A stretch of 64,000 bases of DNA from Calditrichia bacterium. Its GTDB lineage: Bacteria > Calditrichota > Calditrichia > RBG-13-44-9 > J075. The notes under the pieces are model-generated. The model was not told where the DNA came from. It saw only the letters and a program-made list of their open reading frames with translations, and made no database searches. The stretch lies in contig JANQRS010000058.1 of NCBI GenBank assembly GCA_028284445.1, positions 47,526 through 111,525 of the forward strand, in the 5' to 3' direction. The position numbers and the translations under genes are program-made. Of the stretch, positions 25,254 through 33,760 are shown piece after piece (the stretch's first letter is position 1; every line of letters starts with the position of its first letter).

Positions 25254-25589
25254 TTATTCGCTTACTAGACTTATGAAGAGTGGATGTTTGTTTCGAATCT
25301 GATTCGTAACTTCCTCCGGGAGTGAGTTCGGAAGCGAAACTGCCTTTAATTTGATTGGGATTTTGTAGTGTTTGCTGAGGTAGGCCAAACGGTCAAGAGC
25401 AAACAGAATATGGATAGCCCCATCGCTTTTCAGCAGCTGATCTACAGCATTAAGCGTAACCGGTTGAACATGTTCCCTGGCTGACAGGACTCGCGCTGCA
25501 GCGCCTTTGTGAAGATGCTCGGCGATGTCGGTGAACCGAACTTTACGGTGTTCCATCAGGAGTCTGACTGCAGTTGGTGTCTTTGACAT
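25254..25589 (-). CDS. Hypothetical early protein, possible Cro-like regulator
   Basis: The protein has 111 residues, with GGAGG 5 bases before ATG 25589. It is the first gene of the leftward early operon. Its N-terminus (VRFTDIAEHLHKGAAARVLS, then AREHVQPVTLNAVDQLL) could be an HTH like those of XRE/Cro proteins, but the turn is not typical. Its place divergent from the repressor gene, across paired inverted repeats, is where Cro- or antirepressor-type genes sit. Confidence 0.6.
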   Translation of the reverse strand: MSKTPTAVRLLMEHRKVRFTDIAEHLHKGAAARVLSAREHVQPVTLNAVDQLLKSDGAIHILFALDRLAYLSKHYKIPIKLKAVSLPNSLPEEVTNQIRNKHPLFISLVSE

Positions 25590-25612
25590 ATACCCTCCAA
25601 ATTAAAATTTTG

Positions 25613-25737
25613 CCGGTATGGTGACCTTCCCCGGCTGCCATGCCGGTATGCCCTGGTTGTGCGGCATCACAACCAGGGCGCCAAAAATAAATGGTCCTGC
25701 TGTTCATCCTGGCCGCGAAACCGAAATGAACAGCAGG
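25613..25737. promoter_or_regulatory. Divergent control region with two perfect 12-bp inverted repeats
   Basis: TGCCGGTATG occurs twice, near 25613 and 25641. GCCCTGGTTGTG (25650-25661) pairs with CACAACCAGGGC (25668-25679). CCTGCTGTTCAT (25696-25707) pairs with ATGAACAGCAGG (25726-25737). No T runs follow. The position between the divergent early operon and the repressor-integrase operon makes these likely operators of the lysogeny switch. Confidence 0.65.
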
Positions 25738-25879
25738 GGTTGGTGGCCTAATGCATTTTTGCGTCTAGGCGGTATTGGGAAATCGTTGTTTTGAGATCAA
25801 GTGTCGTTGTTGGGTGTTAATACAAAGGACATTTGCAGCTTAAACAACATTTTTCCTATAAAGTGTTGAGGAATGTTTA

Positions 25880-26287
25880 TTGAAAATTGAAGGAACGATG
25901 TTTCCGTCGAATATGCGTTACTTGCTTGATCGTCTGAAGTTTGAGAAGAAAATGTCCGTTGCGGATTTTGCCAAAGCATTGAATGTCAATAGATCGGCGC
26001 CTTACAATTGGCAGACTGGGGCGTATGAGAGTATTTCCGACGGTAATTTTCACGGAGTAATTGAGTTTTTTAACCGGACGCTGGAACTGGAATTGACCGA
26101 AGAGATGCTACTTCATGAGAATCTGGAGGGTCGCCCGCCGGAGATGGATATTGAAGAACGCTATTCCGCCTTGACCGACAATGAACGTCGGCTGCTGAAG
26201 ATGTATAACAAATTGGAAACCCCGGAAGCCCGCGAGCAGGTGATCGAATTGTTGAAGGTATTGGGGAAATTTAATAAGAGCAGTTAA
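25880..26287 (+). CDS. Phage repressor-like HTH protein
   Basis: The protein has 135 residues from TTG 25880 (GAGG 8 bases upstream). ATG 25898 with AAGGA closer by is an alternative. Residues 22-55 form an XRE-type HTH (MSVADFAKALNVNRSAPYNW). The rest is acidic and helical (ALTDNERRLLKMYNKLETPE), a frequent C-terminus in short phage regulators. There is no LexA-like peptidase domain, so induction must differ from the lambda type. It forms an operon with the integrase and is divergent from the early genes. It is the best candidate for the prophage repressor. Confidence 0.75.
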   Translation: MKIEGTMFPSNMRYLLDRLKFEKKMSVADFAKALNVNRSAPYNWQTGAYESISDGNFHGVIEFFNRTLELELTEEMLLHENLEGRPPEMDIEERYSALTDNERRLLKMYNKLETPEAREQVIELLKVLGKFNKSS

Positions 26288-26296
26288 AGGATTGAG

Positions 26297-27358
26297 ATGG
26301 CTTTCTTGCGCAAGCGGAAGGGATATTGGGTCATAGAATTCAGGTTAAATGGCCGCAGGAGATCCATATCCCCCGGTTTGAAATGCCTTGCTCGCAACGG
26401 AAAAGAAATCAACCGCAACAAAGCCGAAGATGAACTCGCTGAGATCAATCTGGCGATACGAAAGGGTGAGTTTAATCCGGATACCTGGTATGTGAAATCA
26501 AATGCCAGCTATACGGTAGAATTAACACTAAATTCTTTTGCTGACGAGTTTCTGGGCACTGTTAGTAAACAGACACAACGCTACTCTCAGAATACAATCA
26601 ATAATTACGCCTACGGATTTGAGAAATTGTGGGAAGTATTTCCAGGGCATATGCGGATATCGCAACTCGACAACGCGCGGGTATCGAAAGATTTTCTTCC
26701 CTGGTTGTACGAACATTATGCCTGGAACACCGCCCGTGGAATTCTGATTAGTCTGCGAGCTGCATTTAACCATGCGCAGGTATGGGGCTATATATCATCC
26801 AATCCCTTTGCCGGAGTGAATACACGCCGGCGAAAGAAAATACCGGAGTTTTATTCAGCTGAAGATATCGAGGTGATGCGAAGCTATTTTGGCCAACCAG
26901 CTATTCCAGCGTGGCAGGGCGATATTGTCTTCTTTGATCTAAATACCGGCCTTCGCAAAGAGGAGTTGTTAACAATCCGGCATCCGGATTACAAACAGGA
27001 TATCAATTGCCTGGTATTTGCCGGCAAAGGACAAAAGGAGCGCATGGTGCCGCTTAACCAGGCGGCGCAATCAATCCTGGAAAAGCGACCACGCAATTCT
27101 CAGGATGATCGAATATTCTGGGAGGCTTCCAAACATGGCTTTGAAAGTGCATTCAAGCGTATGAAAGCCCGAACCGGTTTAGGTGGAAACATTCATCAGT
27201 TGCGACGCACTTATGCCAGTCGGTTTGTTATGGAGGGTGGGGATCTCTTGCGTTTGAAAGAGAATCTGGGACATCAGGATTTAGATACAGTGTTGATATA
27301 TGCGACACTTTCGCCGGCGGCGAGACGAGAAGGAGTAATAAGTAGTATTAATCTATAG
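26297..27358 (+). CDS. int: Prophage integrase, tyrosine recombinase
   Basis: The protein has 353 residues. An N-terminal arm-binding-type region (GYWVIEFRLNGRRRSISPGL) is followed by a core-binding domain and the catalytic domain. Catalytic residues are R220 (LNTGLRKEE), K244 (GKGQKERM), H300 and R303 (HQLRRTYAS), H326 (LGHQDLDTV) and the nucleophile Y335. The ribosome site AAAGGATTGAG leads ATG 26297, 10 bp after the repressor gene. It lies about 0.9 kb from the tRNA-Pro fragment, with only the cargo gene between them. That identifies it as the enzyme of this integration event. Confidence 0.93.
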   Translation: MAFLRKRKGYWVIEFRLNGRRRSISPGLKCLARNGKEINRNKAEDELAEINLAIRKGEFNPDTWYVKSNASYTVELTLNSFADEFLGTVSKQTQRYSQNTINNYAYGFEKLWEVFPGHMRISQLDNARVSKDFLPWLYEHYAWNTARGILISLRAAFNHAQVWGYISSNPFAGVNTRRRKKIPEFYSAEDIEVMRSYFGQPAIPAWQGDIVFFDLNTGLRKEELLTIRHPDYKQDINCLVFAGKGQKERMVPLNQAAQSILEKRPRNSQDDRIFWEASKHGFESAFKRMKARTGLGGNIHQLRRTYASRFVMEGGDLLRLKENLGHQDLDTVLIYATLSPAARREGVISSINL

Positions 27359-27372
27359 TTACGGGATCGTTG

Positions 27373-28128
27373 ATGGAGACTTCGAAAGCAATTGAATTAT
27401 TAATGCAGATATTGTCAGAGATTCGGTTATCCAATGGTGAGGCTGCAACAGAAAGATTTCCAAGTTTAAGATCTGTAGATGCTAAAGTAACAGAAGCAAA
27501 GAGGATTTTTGCAAATGTAGAAGACTTGCCGCATGGGTTTGCTCAAGACGTAGAACTTGATAACAATTTTGATGCGAATAGTCGCAGGGTTCGTCTCGAA
27601 ACATTGATTGCATATATTCAATCTGCTGTCAAATTTCTTCAAGTTGGTGGGACTGGTAAACAGAAAAAGAAAATCACGAGAGCTCCGGATGTTTCAATGT
27701 TGACGACTTCAATACCCGAACTCAAACAAGTAATCGAGAAGCGATGGCTTGAAGCTCAAAAGTGTCAAGTTGCTGGATGTTATACTTCTGCTATCATTAT
27801 GATGGGAAGTATTTTGGAGGCTCTATTGTTGGCGCGAGCGCAGATGTCGGCAGCTACAGCATATAAATCTACGAGAGCTCCGAAACAGAAAGACGGAAAA
27901 ACACCGTCCTTACCGAATTGGAATCTGAATCAACTGATTGAAGTGGCTACAGACGTAGGCTGGCTCAAAGTTGACCGAGGAAAATTTAGTCATGCTTTAC
28001 GTGAGTCGAGGAATGTTGTTCATCCATGGGTTGAAGTGACACTCCGTGCAAATTTTGATAATGCAACTTGTCTTACATCTTGGCAGGTACTCAAGGCGAG
28101 TATTAATGATCTGATTGAATCTGCCTGA
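27373..28128 (+). CDS. HEPN-like cargo protein beside the attachment site
   Basis: The protein has 251 residues from ATG 27373. The N-terminal half (1-100) is helical and charged. The C-terminal half holds CQVAGCYTSAIIMMGSILEA and then FSHALRESRNVVHP. The ESRNVVHP motif with upstream arginines fits the R-N-x-x-H-P ending of HEPN families of the abortive-infection type. It starts 12 bp after the integrase and is the last gene before attR, a common place for phage-encoded defence cargo. It shares only the motif, not overall sequence, with the HEPN-like protein at 15244. Activity is inferred. Confidence 0.65.
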   Translation: METSKAIELLMQILSEIRLSNGEAATERFPSLRSVDAKVTEAKRIFANVEDLPHGFAQDVELDNNFDANSRRVRLETLIAYIQSAVKFLQVGGTGKQKKKITRAPDVSMLTTSIPELKQVIEKRWLEAQKCQVAGCYTSAIIMMGSILEALLLARAQMSAATAYKSTRAPKQKDGKTPSLPNWNLNQLIEVATDVGWLKVDRGKFSHALRESRNVVHPWVEVTLRANFDNATCLTSWQVLKASINDLIESA

Positions 28129-28263
28129 AGTGATCCACCATTGATCCACACAAATGCTTGTTTGTGGTGGGAAATCTCAGGCTATTAGGGTAACTTCTGT
28201 CAAGCTCTGTCGATAGTTATGATATAATAAAAACAAATACTTATCGAAATCGGGCTATTATTG

Positions 28264-28305
28264 TTCGGGACGGTGAGGCCGGAGGTTCGAATCCTCTCAC
28301 CCCGA
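28264..28305 (+). other. attR: 3' fragment of tRNA-Pro(CGG)
   Basis: TTCGGGA reads as an anticodon loop with CGG. It is followed by the anticodon 3' stem, a short variable loop, the T arm (GGAGG TTCGAAT CCTCT) and the acceptor strand CACCCCG plus discriminator A. No matching 5' half lies upstream: the bases before it pair poorly and no D arm is present. Phages often use this anticodon-loop-to-3'-end segment as attachment core. The intact tRNA should lie at the unseen left end. Confidence 0.85.
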
Positions 28306-28319
28306 CTCCTAAATGCAAA

Positions 28320-28350
28320 GAAGGCGCTCTCAGAGCGCCTTCTTTGTTTT
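28320..28350. terminator. Bidirectional terminator after attR
   Basis: GAAGGCGCTCT and AGAGCGCCTTC form an almost loopless perfect inverted repeat, with T-rich sequence on the right and A-rich on the left. It can end the tRNA-side transcript and the minus-strand gene that stops at 28357. Confidence 0.8.
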
Positions 28351-28356
28351 CTTCCC

Positions 28357-31266
28357 TTATTTCATAAGCATCATTTTCTTGACTTGAGCTCGACCATTAG
28401 ATTCAAGCAAATAGAAATAAATGCCACTTCCGAGATTGCTCCCGTCAAATTGAAGTTTATAGTGCCCGGCGTCCTTGAATTGGTTTTCTAAAACCTGAAC
28501 TTGCTGACCGAGCACGTTAAAAATCCGGATAGTTGCGTATCCACTTTCCGGAATACTATATTCAAGAGTTGTTGTGGGGTTAAAAGGATTTGGATAGTTC
28601 TGCTTTAGCTCAAATTGTTTTGGAGTCGTATTCTCATTAAGGGGGTCAGATAAGTCGGTCTTGTAAAACCTGTAATCAGCTTGAAATAGCTTGGTTAACC
28701 AATTGGGATACTCGGTTGTGCGAAAAATAAGGACGTCGTCAAAACCATTGGCGTCAAAATCGCCAATCAGAAGTTGGTCGTTTGTTCGCTGTGACCAACG
28801 CTCAATTATTTCATCGGAAGCGTCCGAAATGTCTGCACCATTGCTTGGATTGATAAAGAAATTTGGTCCATTATTTTGGGAGTTGCCATACGAAGCGATA
28901 TCGTCAAAATTGTCATTGTTGAAATCCGCAACAATCGGCACAATATCGGCAACCGTATATTTGCCTTCTGGGTGATCTCCTCGCCATCCATGAAGATTGT
29001 CATTTGTAGTAGTATTAAAATACGGACCAGGAACAATATTGGGATCCAAGGTATAATTAACATGCCAGACTTGAGTATTGCCATTACGAACTTCATAGAG
29101 CAAGCGATCAGCACGGCCATCATTATTAAAATCGCCCATAAGAGGAATATAGTCGACGGATGAACTACCCCACTGGCCTTCCCAGTCTCCAGGGGTATTA
29201 GGTTGCGGATCAAAGCTAGAGCCCGTCGATAAAGCTGCGCGCCAGTAACTAGTTGCCGGGTCATAACTGATGATATCGTCCATACCATCATTGTTAAGAT
29301 CCGCGACGAAGGGAATTGTTGTACTGGTGCCAAAAGAATTTAAGTGCCAATCCTCCGAGTTGTCAAAAGCAGGGGGCACCAACGTTAAATTCACAAACCA
29401 TTTGGCTATACTCGGTCGGAACAATAGCCGGTCCGCGTTGTCATCACCATTAAAGTCGCCTACTAATGGAATATCATCTGCGCTACCCCATGGACTGGAC
29501 CAGCCAGACGGTGTAAAGCTTGTTTCACCAGAAAATGATACGTACCAGCGCCGGTTTGAGGGCCGATAAATGGCTATGTCATCTCCTCTATCATTTGCCA
29601 TATCAGTGCCATTGAAATTGCCGACCAGGGGAATATCTGTGAAACTTCCCCAGCTGTAACCAGACATATAGTCTCCATCCTCAAATCTCACCCTGCCCGG
29701 CAAATCTTGAGAGGTTTGAGGACCATATGGAGAGGTGGGTGGGCCAATCGGGGGCCATGTAAAACTCGAAGTAAGGAAATCTGGCTTGTTCGTGTGATAT
29801 AGAGATACTTCCGGCAAGTAGTGACTATTTCGTAGCCCACTAGTCCAATTGATATGTTCAATTGGTACAGGATCGTTGGGAATAGGAGAGTTATTTTTAT
29901 AACCATAGATGTCTACAAGATCCGTAGATAACTCAACACTAAGCCATGCTTCGTTGCCCACAGCAGTTGTTCTATCTGATTCTGCAAATTTCAGATATGA
30001 CAAGGTGGAGAAGTTGCGAAAATACGTGTTATAGGGTCCGTTCCATTTCCATTCGGCATCAGCATACCCAATTTCAGCAATATTTCCTTCAAATAGATTG
30101 AAGAAGGGATATTTTCCATGGAGGTTTAAGTCAGCTTGAACGGATTTGTCATGCGAGTAATTGTAACCAAAGACGTTTCGTGAAGCGCTGGTTATAGCCA
30201 TCATTGAGTGCCTGAGGCGCCAAAACTCATTGTCTTCGACAAGACAATATGTCGATCGGCTGCCCAATTGTATTCCATAACCACGTATTACACCGTTAGG
30301 ACCCGGAGTTGACAAATACCCCTGAGCGTTGTGAATTTTATTTTCACGAAATTCAAGAGCCGTACTACTGCCGACAAGAATATGATTAGCGACTGCATTA
30401 TTTAATTCAACGCCACGTACCCAGCAATCGGCGGTCCATTTAAAGTTAATATGGGCAGTCTCGCCAACTGGTGTTTGCCCGGGAGCTGATTCGATTATTA
30501 AGTCTTCAATACCAAAGTCGGTCACCGGTGTAAACCGCCTGACATATGGGAATTCATTTGCGGCAAACGCAAGATTCCACACTAGACTAAAATCATCTCT
30601 GATTTGAAGTGTCGATGAAACTGGATTAGCAATGACTTGCGTAACTTGACCCAAAAAATCATCCGGGTCAAAATCTGGATTTTCAAAGTTCCAAAATGTA
30701 TTGTGACTGGCATTGGGCACTTGGATTTCTATGTAATCGTCTTGTGTTATCCCCGTTGGAGGAGTCGATAATGTCAAAATTCTGGAGACATTATCGTAAT
30801 TGGAGACTGTGTGAGTAGTTGCATCTTCATCACCCTCAATTTGGATAAAAGTATCGTTGCTTTCATAGCGGAGTATTGTATGGTTTGCAGGATTGTCACG
30901 ATCGGTACCACGCCCTCGAATAGTTATATTGCTATGAGCGGGGCCGAATACTAAGCGCGTGTTGAGCACATAGGTCCCTGCCTGGAGTTGTATCAGTTGC
31001 CGTCCTCCTCGAGCCATTGCAGTCGTAATTGCGGCATTTATGCTAGTCAAATTTGTTGCAGGGTTATTATTGAGGTCAGGGGCAAGAACATCTATTACCG
31101 GATCTGGATAGGTGTCTGGCAAATTCGGAGCACCCGAAGCGTCGGCAGCAAGACGCCCGTAACCCGCGGTGTTCCAATCTGTCGTTCTGTTAGTAGGAAT
31201 TGTCTGTGAGAACAGTAATGATATGAGACACGAACTAATTGCAAGAAAATGCAACATAATACGCAT
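28357..31266 (-). CDS. Secreted beta-helix and FG-GAP repeat protein with C-terminal sorting domain
   Basis: The protein has 969 residues, with a signal peptide at about 1-20. Residues 40-440 have pectate-lyase-like right-handed beta-helix features: GGRQLIQLQAGTYVLNTRLV, repeated N-x-F/I turns, and GIQLGSRSTYCLVEDNEFWR. Residues 530-860 hold about six FG-GAP/VCBS-type units of the form IPLVGDFNGDDNADRLLFRP, which build a propeller. The end (880-969) is the sorting domain with QNYPNPFNPTTTLEYSIPE and SGIYFYLLESNG. It is probably exported across both membranes and attached outside or released. A polysaccharide-binding or lyase function is possible, but no catalytic residues are identified. It is the first host gene beside the prophage. 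Confidence 0.88.
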   Translation of the reverse strand: MRIMLHFLAISSCLISLLFSQTIPTNRTTDWNTAGYGRLAADASGAPNLPDTYPDPVIDVLAPDLNNNPATNLTSINAAITTAMARGGRQLIQLQAGTYVLNTRLVFGPAHSNITIRGRGTDRDNPANHTILRYESNDTFIQIEGDEDATTHTVSNYDNVSRILTLSTPPTGITQDDYIEIQVPNASHNTFWNFENPDFDPDDFLGQVTQVIANPVSSTLQIRDDFSLVWNLAFAANEFPYVRRFTPVTDFGIEDLIIESAPGQTPVGETAHINFKWTADCWVRGVELNNAVANHILVGSSTALEFRENKIHNAQGYLSTPGPNGVIRGYGIQLGSRSTYCLVEDNEFWRLRHSMMAITSASRNVFGYNYSHDKSVQADLNLHGKYPFFNLFEGNIAEIGYADAEWKWNGPYNTYFRNFSTLSYLKFAESDRTTAVGNEAWLSVELSTDLVDIYGYKNNSPIPNDPVPIEHINWTSGLRNSHYLPEVSLYHTNKPDFLTSSFTWPPIGPPTSPYGPQTSQDLPGRVRFEDGDYMSGYSWGSFTDIPLVGNFNGTDMANDRGDDIAIYRPSNRRWYVSFSGETSFTPSGWSSPWGSADDIPLVGDFNGDDNADRLLFRPSIAKWFVNLTLVPPAFDNSEDWHLNSFGTSTTIPFVADLNNDGMDDIISYDPATSYWRAALSTGSSFDPQPNTPGDWEGQWGSSSVDYIPLMGDFNNDGRADRLLYEVRNGNTQVWHVNYTLDPNIVPGPYFNTTTNDNLHGWRGDHPEGKYTVADIVPIVADFNNDNFDDIASYGNSQNNGPNFFINPSNGADISDASDEIIERWSQRTNDQLLIGDFDANGFDDVLIFRTTEYPNWLTKLFQADYRFYKTDLSDPLNENTTPKQFELKQNYPNPFNPTTTLEYSIPESGYATIRIFNVLGQQVQVLENQFKDAGHYKLQFDGSNLGSGIYFYLLESNGRAQVKKMMLMK

Positions 31267-31404
31267 GGCGAACCTCCCGAGATTCAGTTGGGTAAAAGGT
31301 GTATAAGTTTACTTAAATAGAGGAGGTGGCCGAAAAATTCATGTCAAAGGTAGAGTTTTTCGTACAAATGTCAAGCGCTAATTGAAACTTATGTATATGG
31401 TCAC

Positions 31405-31437
31405 CAAAAAAAAGAGGCGCTCTTAGAGCGCCTTTTT
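31405..31437. terminator. Bidirectional terminator, twin of the one at 28320
   Basis: AGGCGCTCT and AGAGCGCCT pair around one T. A run of A lies on the left (the T run for the minus-strand gene ending at 31438) and TTTTT on the right. The stem matches the 28320 terminator base for base. Confidence 0.85.
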
Positions 31438-32262
31438 CTATTCCTCCAGAAATCCCATTACATCCACCACTTCGAAATCCGTCGCGTCTTCAAAAAGCTC
31501 TCTGAGAATGTGAATATGCCCTTGCCCATAGAGGATCAGGATTCGGTCCCCGGGCTCAGAAAAGCGCGTCACATTGGCAAAAATCTTGATATTGCGCTTA
31601 TACCAGTCGGCAACGAGGTCTGCCCCGATGTGATTATCATCTTTTCCAATGCGCGCCAGGTAGTCTGTATAAAATGAGTGATTGAGGTCGATATGTTCCG
31701 TCATATTATGGTAGCGGAAGTTTTCCAGGATGGTTTGGCTGCGGATGAGCTTTTTCGTTTCTTCAATCCAGGGACCGGCCATGGCGTGAGCTTCCTGGAG
31801 GATATGTCCTTGTCCATTGGCTTCTGCAAATTCAGCCACTTCCTTCATGAACCAGTTATTGCTTTCGTCGATACAATAGAGGGTGTCATGCTTCATTATT
31901 TTTGCCAACTTGTAGCCGACCTGCTCGCGCTCATTGCCATTTAGTTCATATTCACCCTTGAGATATTGCTGATACTTTGCATTCTCATCTGCACTTCCGG
32001 AGCGACGCCTTTCAATGGCTATCTTGGTTGGTTGAAAGTGCGCCAGCCGCTCCAGAAAAAGGGCTAACTCTGCCTGACGTTCCTCCGTTAGAACATCTAC
32101 CTTGCCGGTGCTGTATGTGTCAGTGCTGGAGCCCAGGAAATGGTAACTGGCAACAAGAAGTACTTGTGGCCTCTCATCTTTTGCATGTAGAGTGATGGAA
32201 ATAAGCAATAGGGTCAACGGTAGAAAGCGATTCAGTACAGAAATTTGGTGCATACGAGTCAT
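31438..32262 (-). CDS. DUF5694-type secreted protein
   Basis: The protein has 274 residues, with a signal peptide near 1-28 (LPLTLLLISITLHA). The mature part starts PQVLLVASYHFLGSSTD, then FLERLAHFQPTKIAIERRRS and ILILYGQGHIHILRELF. These are features I associate with DUF5694 and the wider TraB/ChaN-like class (G-x-x-H near the C-terminus). The function is not established. It is divergent from the zinc-finger/pentapeptide gene and ends in its own terminator. Confidence 0.75.
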   Translation of the reverse strand: MTRMHQISVLNRFLPLTLLLISITLHAKDERPQVLLVASYHFLGSSTDTYSTGKVDVLTEERQAELALFLERLAHFQPTKIAIERRRSGSADENAKYQQYLKGEYELNGNEREQVGYKLAKIMKHDTLYCIDESNNWFMKEVAEFAEANGQGHILQEAHAMAGPWIEETKKLIRSQTILENFRYHNMTEHIDLNHSFYTDYLARIGKDDNHIGADLVADWYKRNIKIFANVTRFSEPGDRILILYGQGHIHILRELFEDATDFEVVDVMGFLEE

Positions 32263-32353
32263 CCTTCTTGGTTAGTTTTCTAAGCAGACAACTCTTGGGC
32301 GAAAATGTTGCAGCGCTCTTTTACAATGTGCCCTGCTTGTGTTAAGTTATGCT

Positions 32354-33760
32354 ATGCCAACATGCAAAATCTGTAATCGTAGGTTCAAGCGGCTAACTTC
32401 GTCGCATTTGAAGACTCATGATATCACCCTGGAAGAATATCGTCAGCGCTACGGGGGCAAGAAAGCCGTCAAACGCTGTACTTACGAGAATATTCGCAGT
32501 GACTGGAAATGCCGTCACTTCATTTCGGCTGATTCAAAATCGGATCTTTGTATTCTGCACCAACCGGGCCCGAAAAAAGACATCAAGCTGTTTGAAGAGA
32601 CTCTGAAGGCGACCATCAAGAACCACAAGAACGATGCGACACTTGATGCGATACATCTTGAAGGCACCCATTTTCCGGTAGACTTCCTCTTGCGCTTCGA
32701 AACCTTTAACAAATACCTCGAAGCGAGAGATGCGGTATACCACGGTAAATTTGAGCTGTCGAAGTCCCGATTTGAGAAGGGAGCAGATTTTGGCCGCTCG
32801 ACCTTTAAGCGTACCGTGATGATCCGTGGTGTTGTTTTTGAGGATATTACGAAGTTTTCCCGATCAACATTTGAAGGGAAGGTTGAGTTTAACCGGGTAG
32901 AATTTCGGGGCGTCACTTTTGCCGGTGCTGTTTTCTGTAAGCGGACCGCTATTCGCCATTCAGTTTTTCACGATTTTACCTCGTTTCGCTTCACCAAAAC
33001 GCCTGAACCTGATGGCTTTTTGGCCTTCTTTTTTAATCGTTTTCCTTCCGGCCGTGAAACCTGGTTTGAGAACAATGACATGTCAAAAGTGTCATTGAAC
33101 GAAAGCGATCTACGCTTTTGCAGATTTAGGAATGTTAAGTGGGTACAGCCAACCTGGCCGGCAACACCACGCAAGTGTCTGGCTGATGAGTTCAAGAACT
33201 ACGAAGACAAGCGTCCTTTTTCCAGGCATCTCGATCGTGTACGTTCATCTTATCAACAACTGAAGTTGAATTTTGAAGAGTCGCGAAATTTTAGTGAGGC
33301 GGGCGATTTTTACTACGGTGAGATGGAGTGCCGACGGAAAGCCATGGGAAATCGACGTTTCTTGCCGAATCTAACGACACTCTATTGGTTGAGCACCGGC
33401 TATGGTGAACGCCCTCTGCGCGCCGGACTAATGCTGGCAGCCGTTACCATCGCCTGGATTCTGCTGCTGATGTTTGGCGGGCTGCAACCTGGGGATGAAA
33501 ACAGCGGCTATAGCAATATTCACTATTTGCCGCGCTTCGATTTCAGTCAGACCCAACCATTCATCAACGACTTCTTTCATACCTTCTCCTATGTGCGGGA
33601 AATCCTCCTGCGTGAGGAGAAATCGGACCGCATATTCTCGCCGGTTATCGGCAAGAGCAGCTGGATTGATGGCAATTCCATCAATACCATTGGTTTTGTG
33701 ATTGTCTACCTGCAGGTGCTGCTGCTCATTTTGGCGATACGACGTCGTTACAGGCGTTGA
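32354..33760 (+). CDS. Ros-type zinc finger fused to pentapeptide-like repeats and membrane helices
   Basis: I start at ATG 32354 (468 residues); a GTG at 32339 is in frame and neither has a clear ribosome site. Residues 3-33 (CKICNRRFKRLTSSHLKTH, then ITLEEYRQRYG) match the Ros/MucR C2H2-like finger. Residues 105-220 carry repeats of the pentapeptide type with phenylalanine cores (FEKGADFGRSTFKRTVMIRG, then FEDITKFSRSTFEGKVEF). The C-terminal 130 residues have SXGYGERPLRAGLML and two membrane helices near 365-385 and 440-460, as in pentapeptide membrane proteins with a channel-like end. A DNA-binding finger on such a protein is unexpected; it may bind protein or metal instead. Confidence 0.75.
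   Translation: MPTCKICNRRFKRLTSSHLKTHDITLEEYRQRYGGKKAVKRCTYENIRSDWKCRHFISADSKSDLCILHQPGPKKDIKLFEETLKATIKNHKNDATLDAIHLEGTHFPVDFLLRFETFNKYLEARDAVYHGKFELSKSRFEKGADFGRSTFKRTVMIRGVVFEDITKFSRSTFEGKVEFNRVEFRGVTFAGAVFCKRTAIRHSVFHDFTSFRFTKTPEPDGFLAFFFNRFPSGRETWFENNDMSKVSLNESDLRFCRFRNVKWVQPTWPATPRKCLADEFKNYEDKRPFSRHLDRVRSSYQQLKLNFEESRNFSEAGDFYYGEMECRRKAMGNRRFLPNLTTLYWLSTGYGERPLRAGLMLAAVTIAWILLLMFGGLQPGDENSGYSNIHYLPRFDFSQTQPFINDFFHTFSYVREILLREEKSDRIFSPVIGKSSWIDGNSINTIGFVIVYLQVLLLILAIRRRYRR

Larger units (their letters stand above)
1..28305. mobile_element. Prophage (right-hand portion) integrated at tRNA-Pro(CGG)
   Basis: The element carries large terminase, portal, MuF head protein and protease genes, a primase-helicase, three tyrosine recombinases, an excisionase-like HTH and a repressor. 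Its right end is a tRNA 3' fragment next to an integrase gene. The left end is not in the window. The packaging and head genes resemble phage Mu gp28, gp29 and gp30, but there is no DDE transposase or MuB ATPase, so this is an integrase-type phage with a Mu-like head module. Blocks that look AT-richer, often on the opposite strand, interrupt the backbone and look like cargo. Confidence 0.9.

Noticed and set aside
1..28305. Transposable Mu-like prophage
   Set aside because: Head and packaging genes are Mu-like, but there is no transposase or MuB, and a tRNA attachment site with integrase is present.
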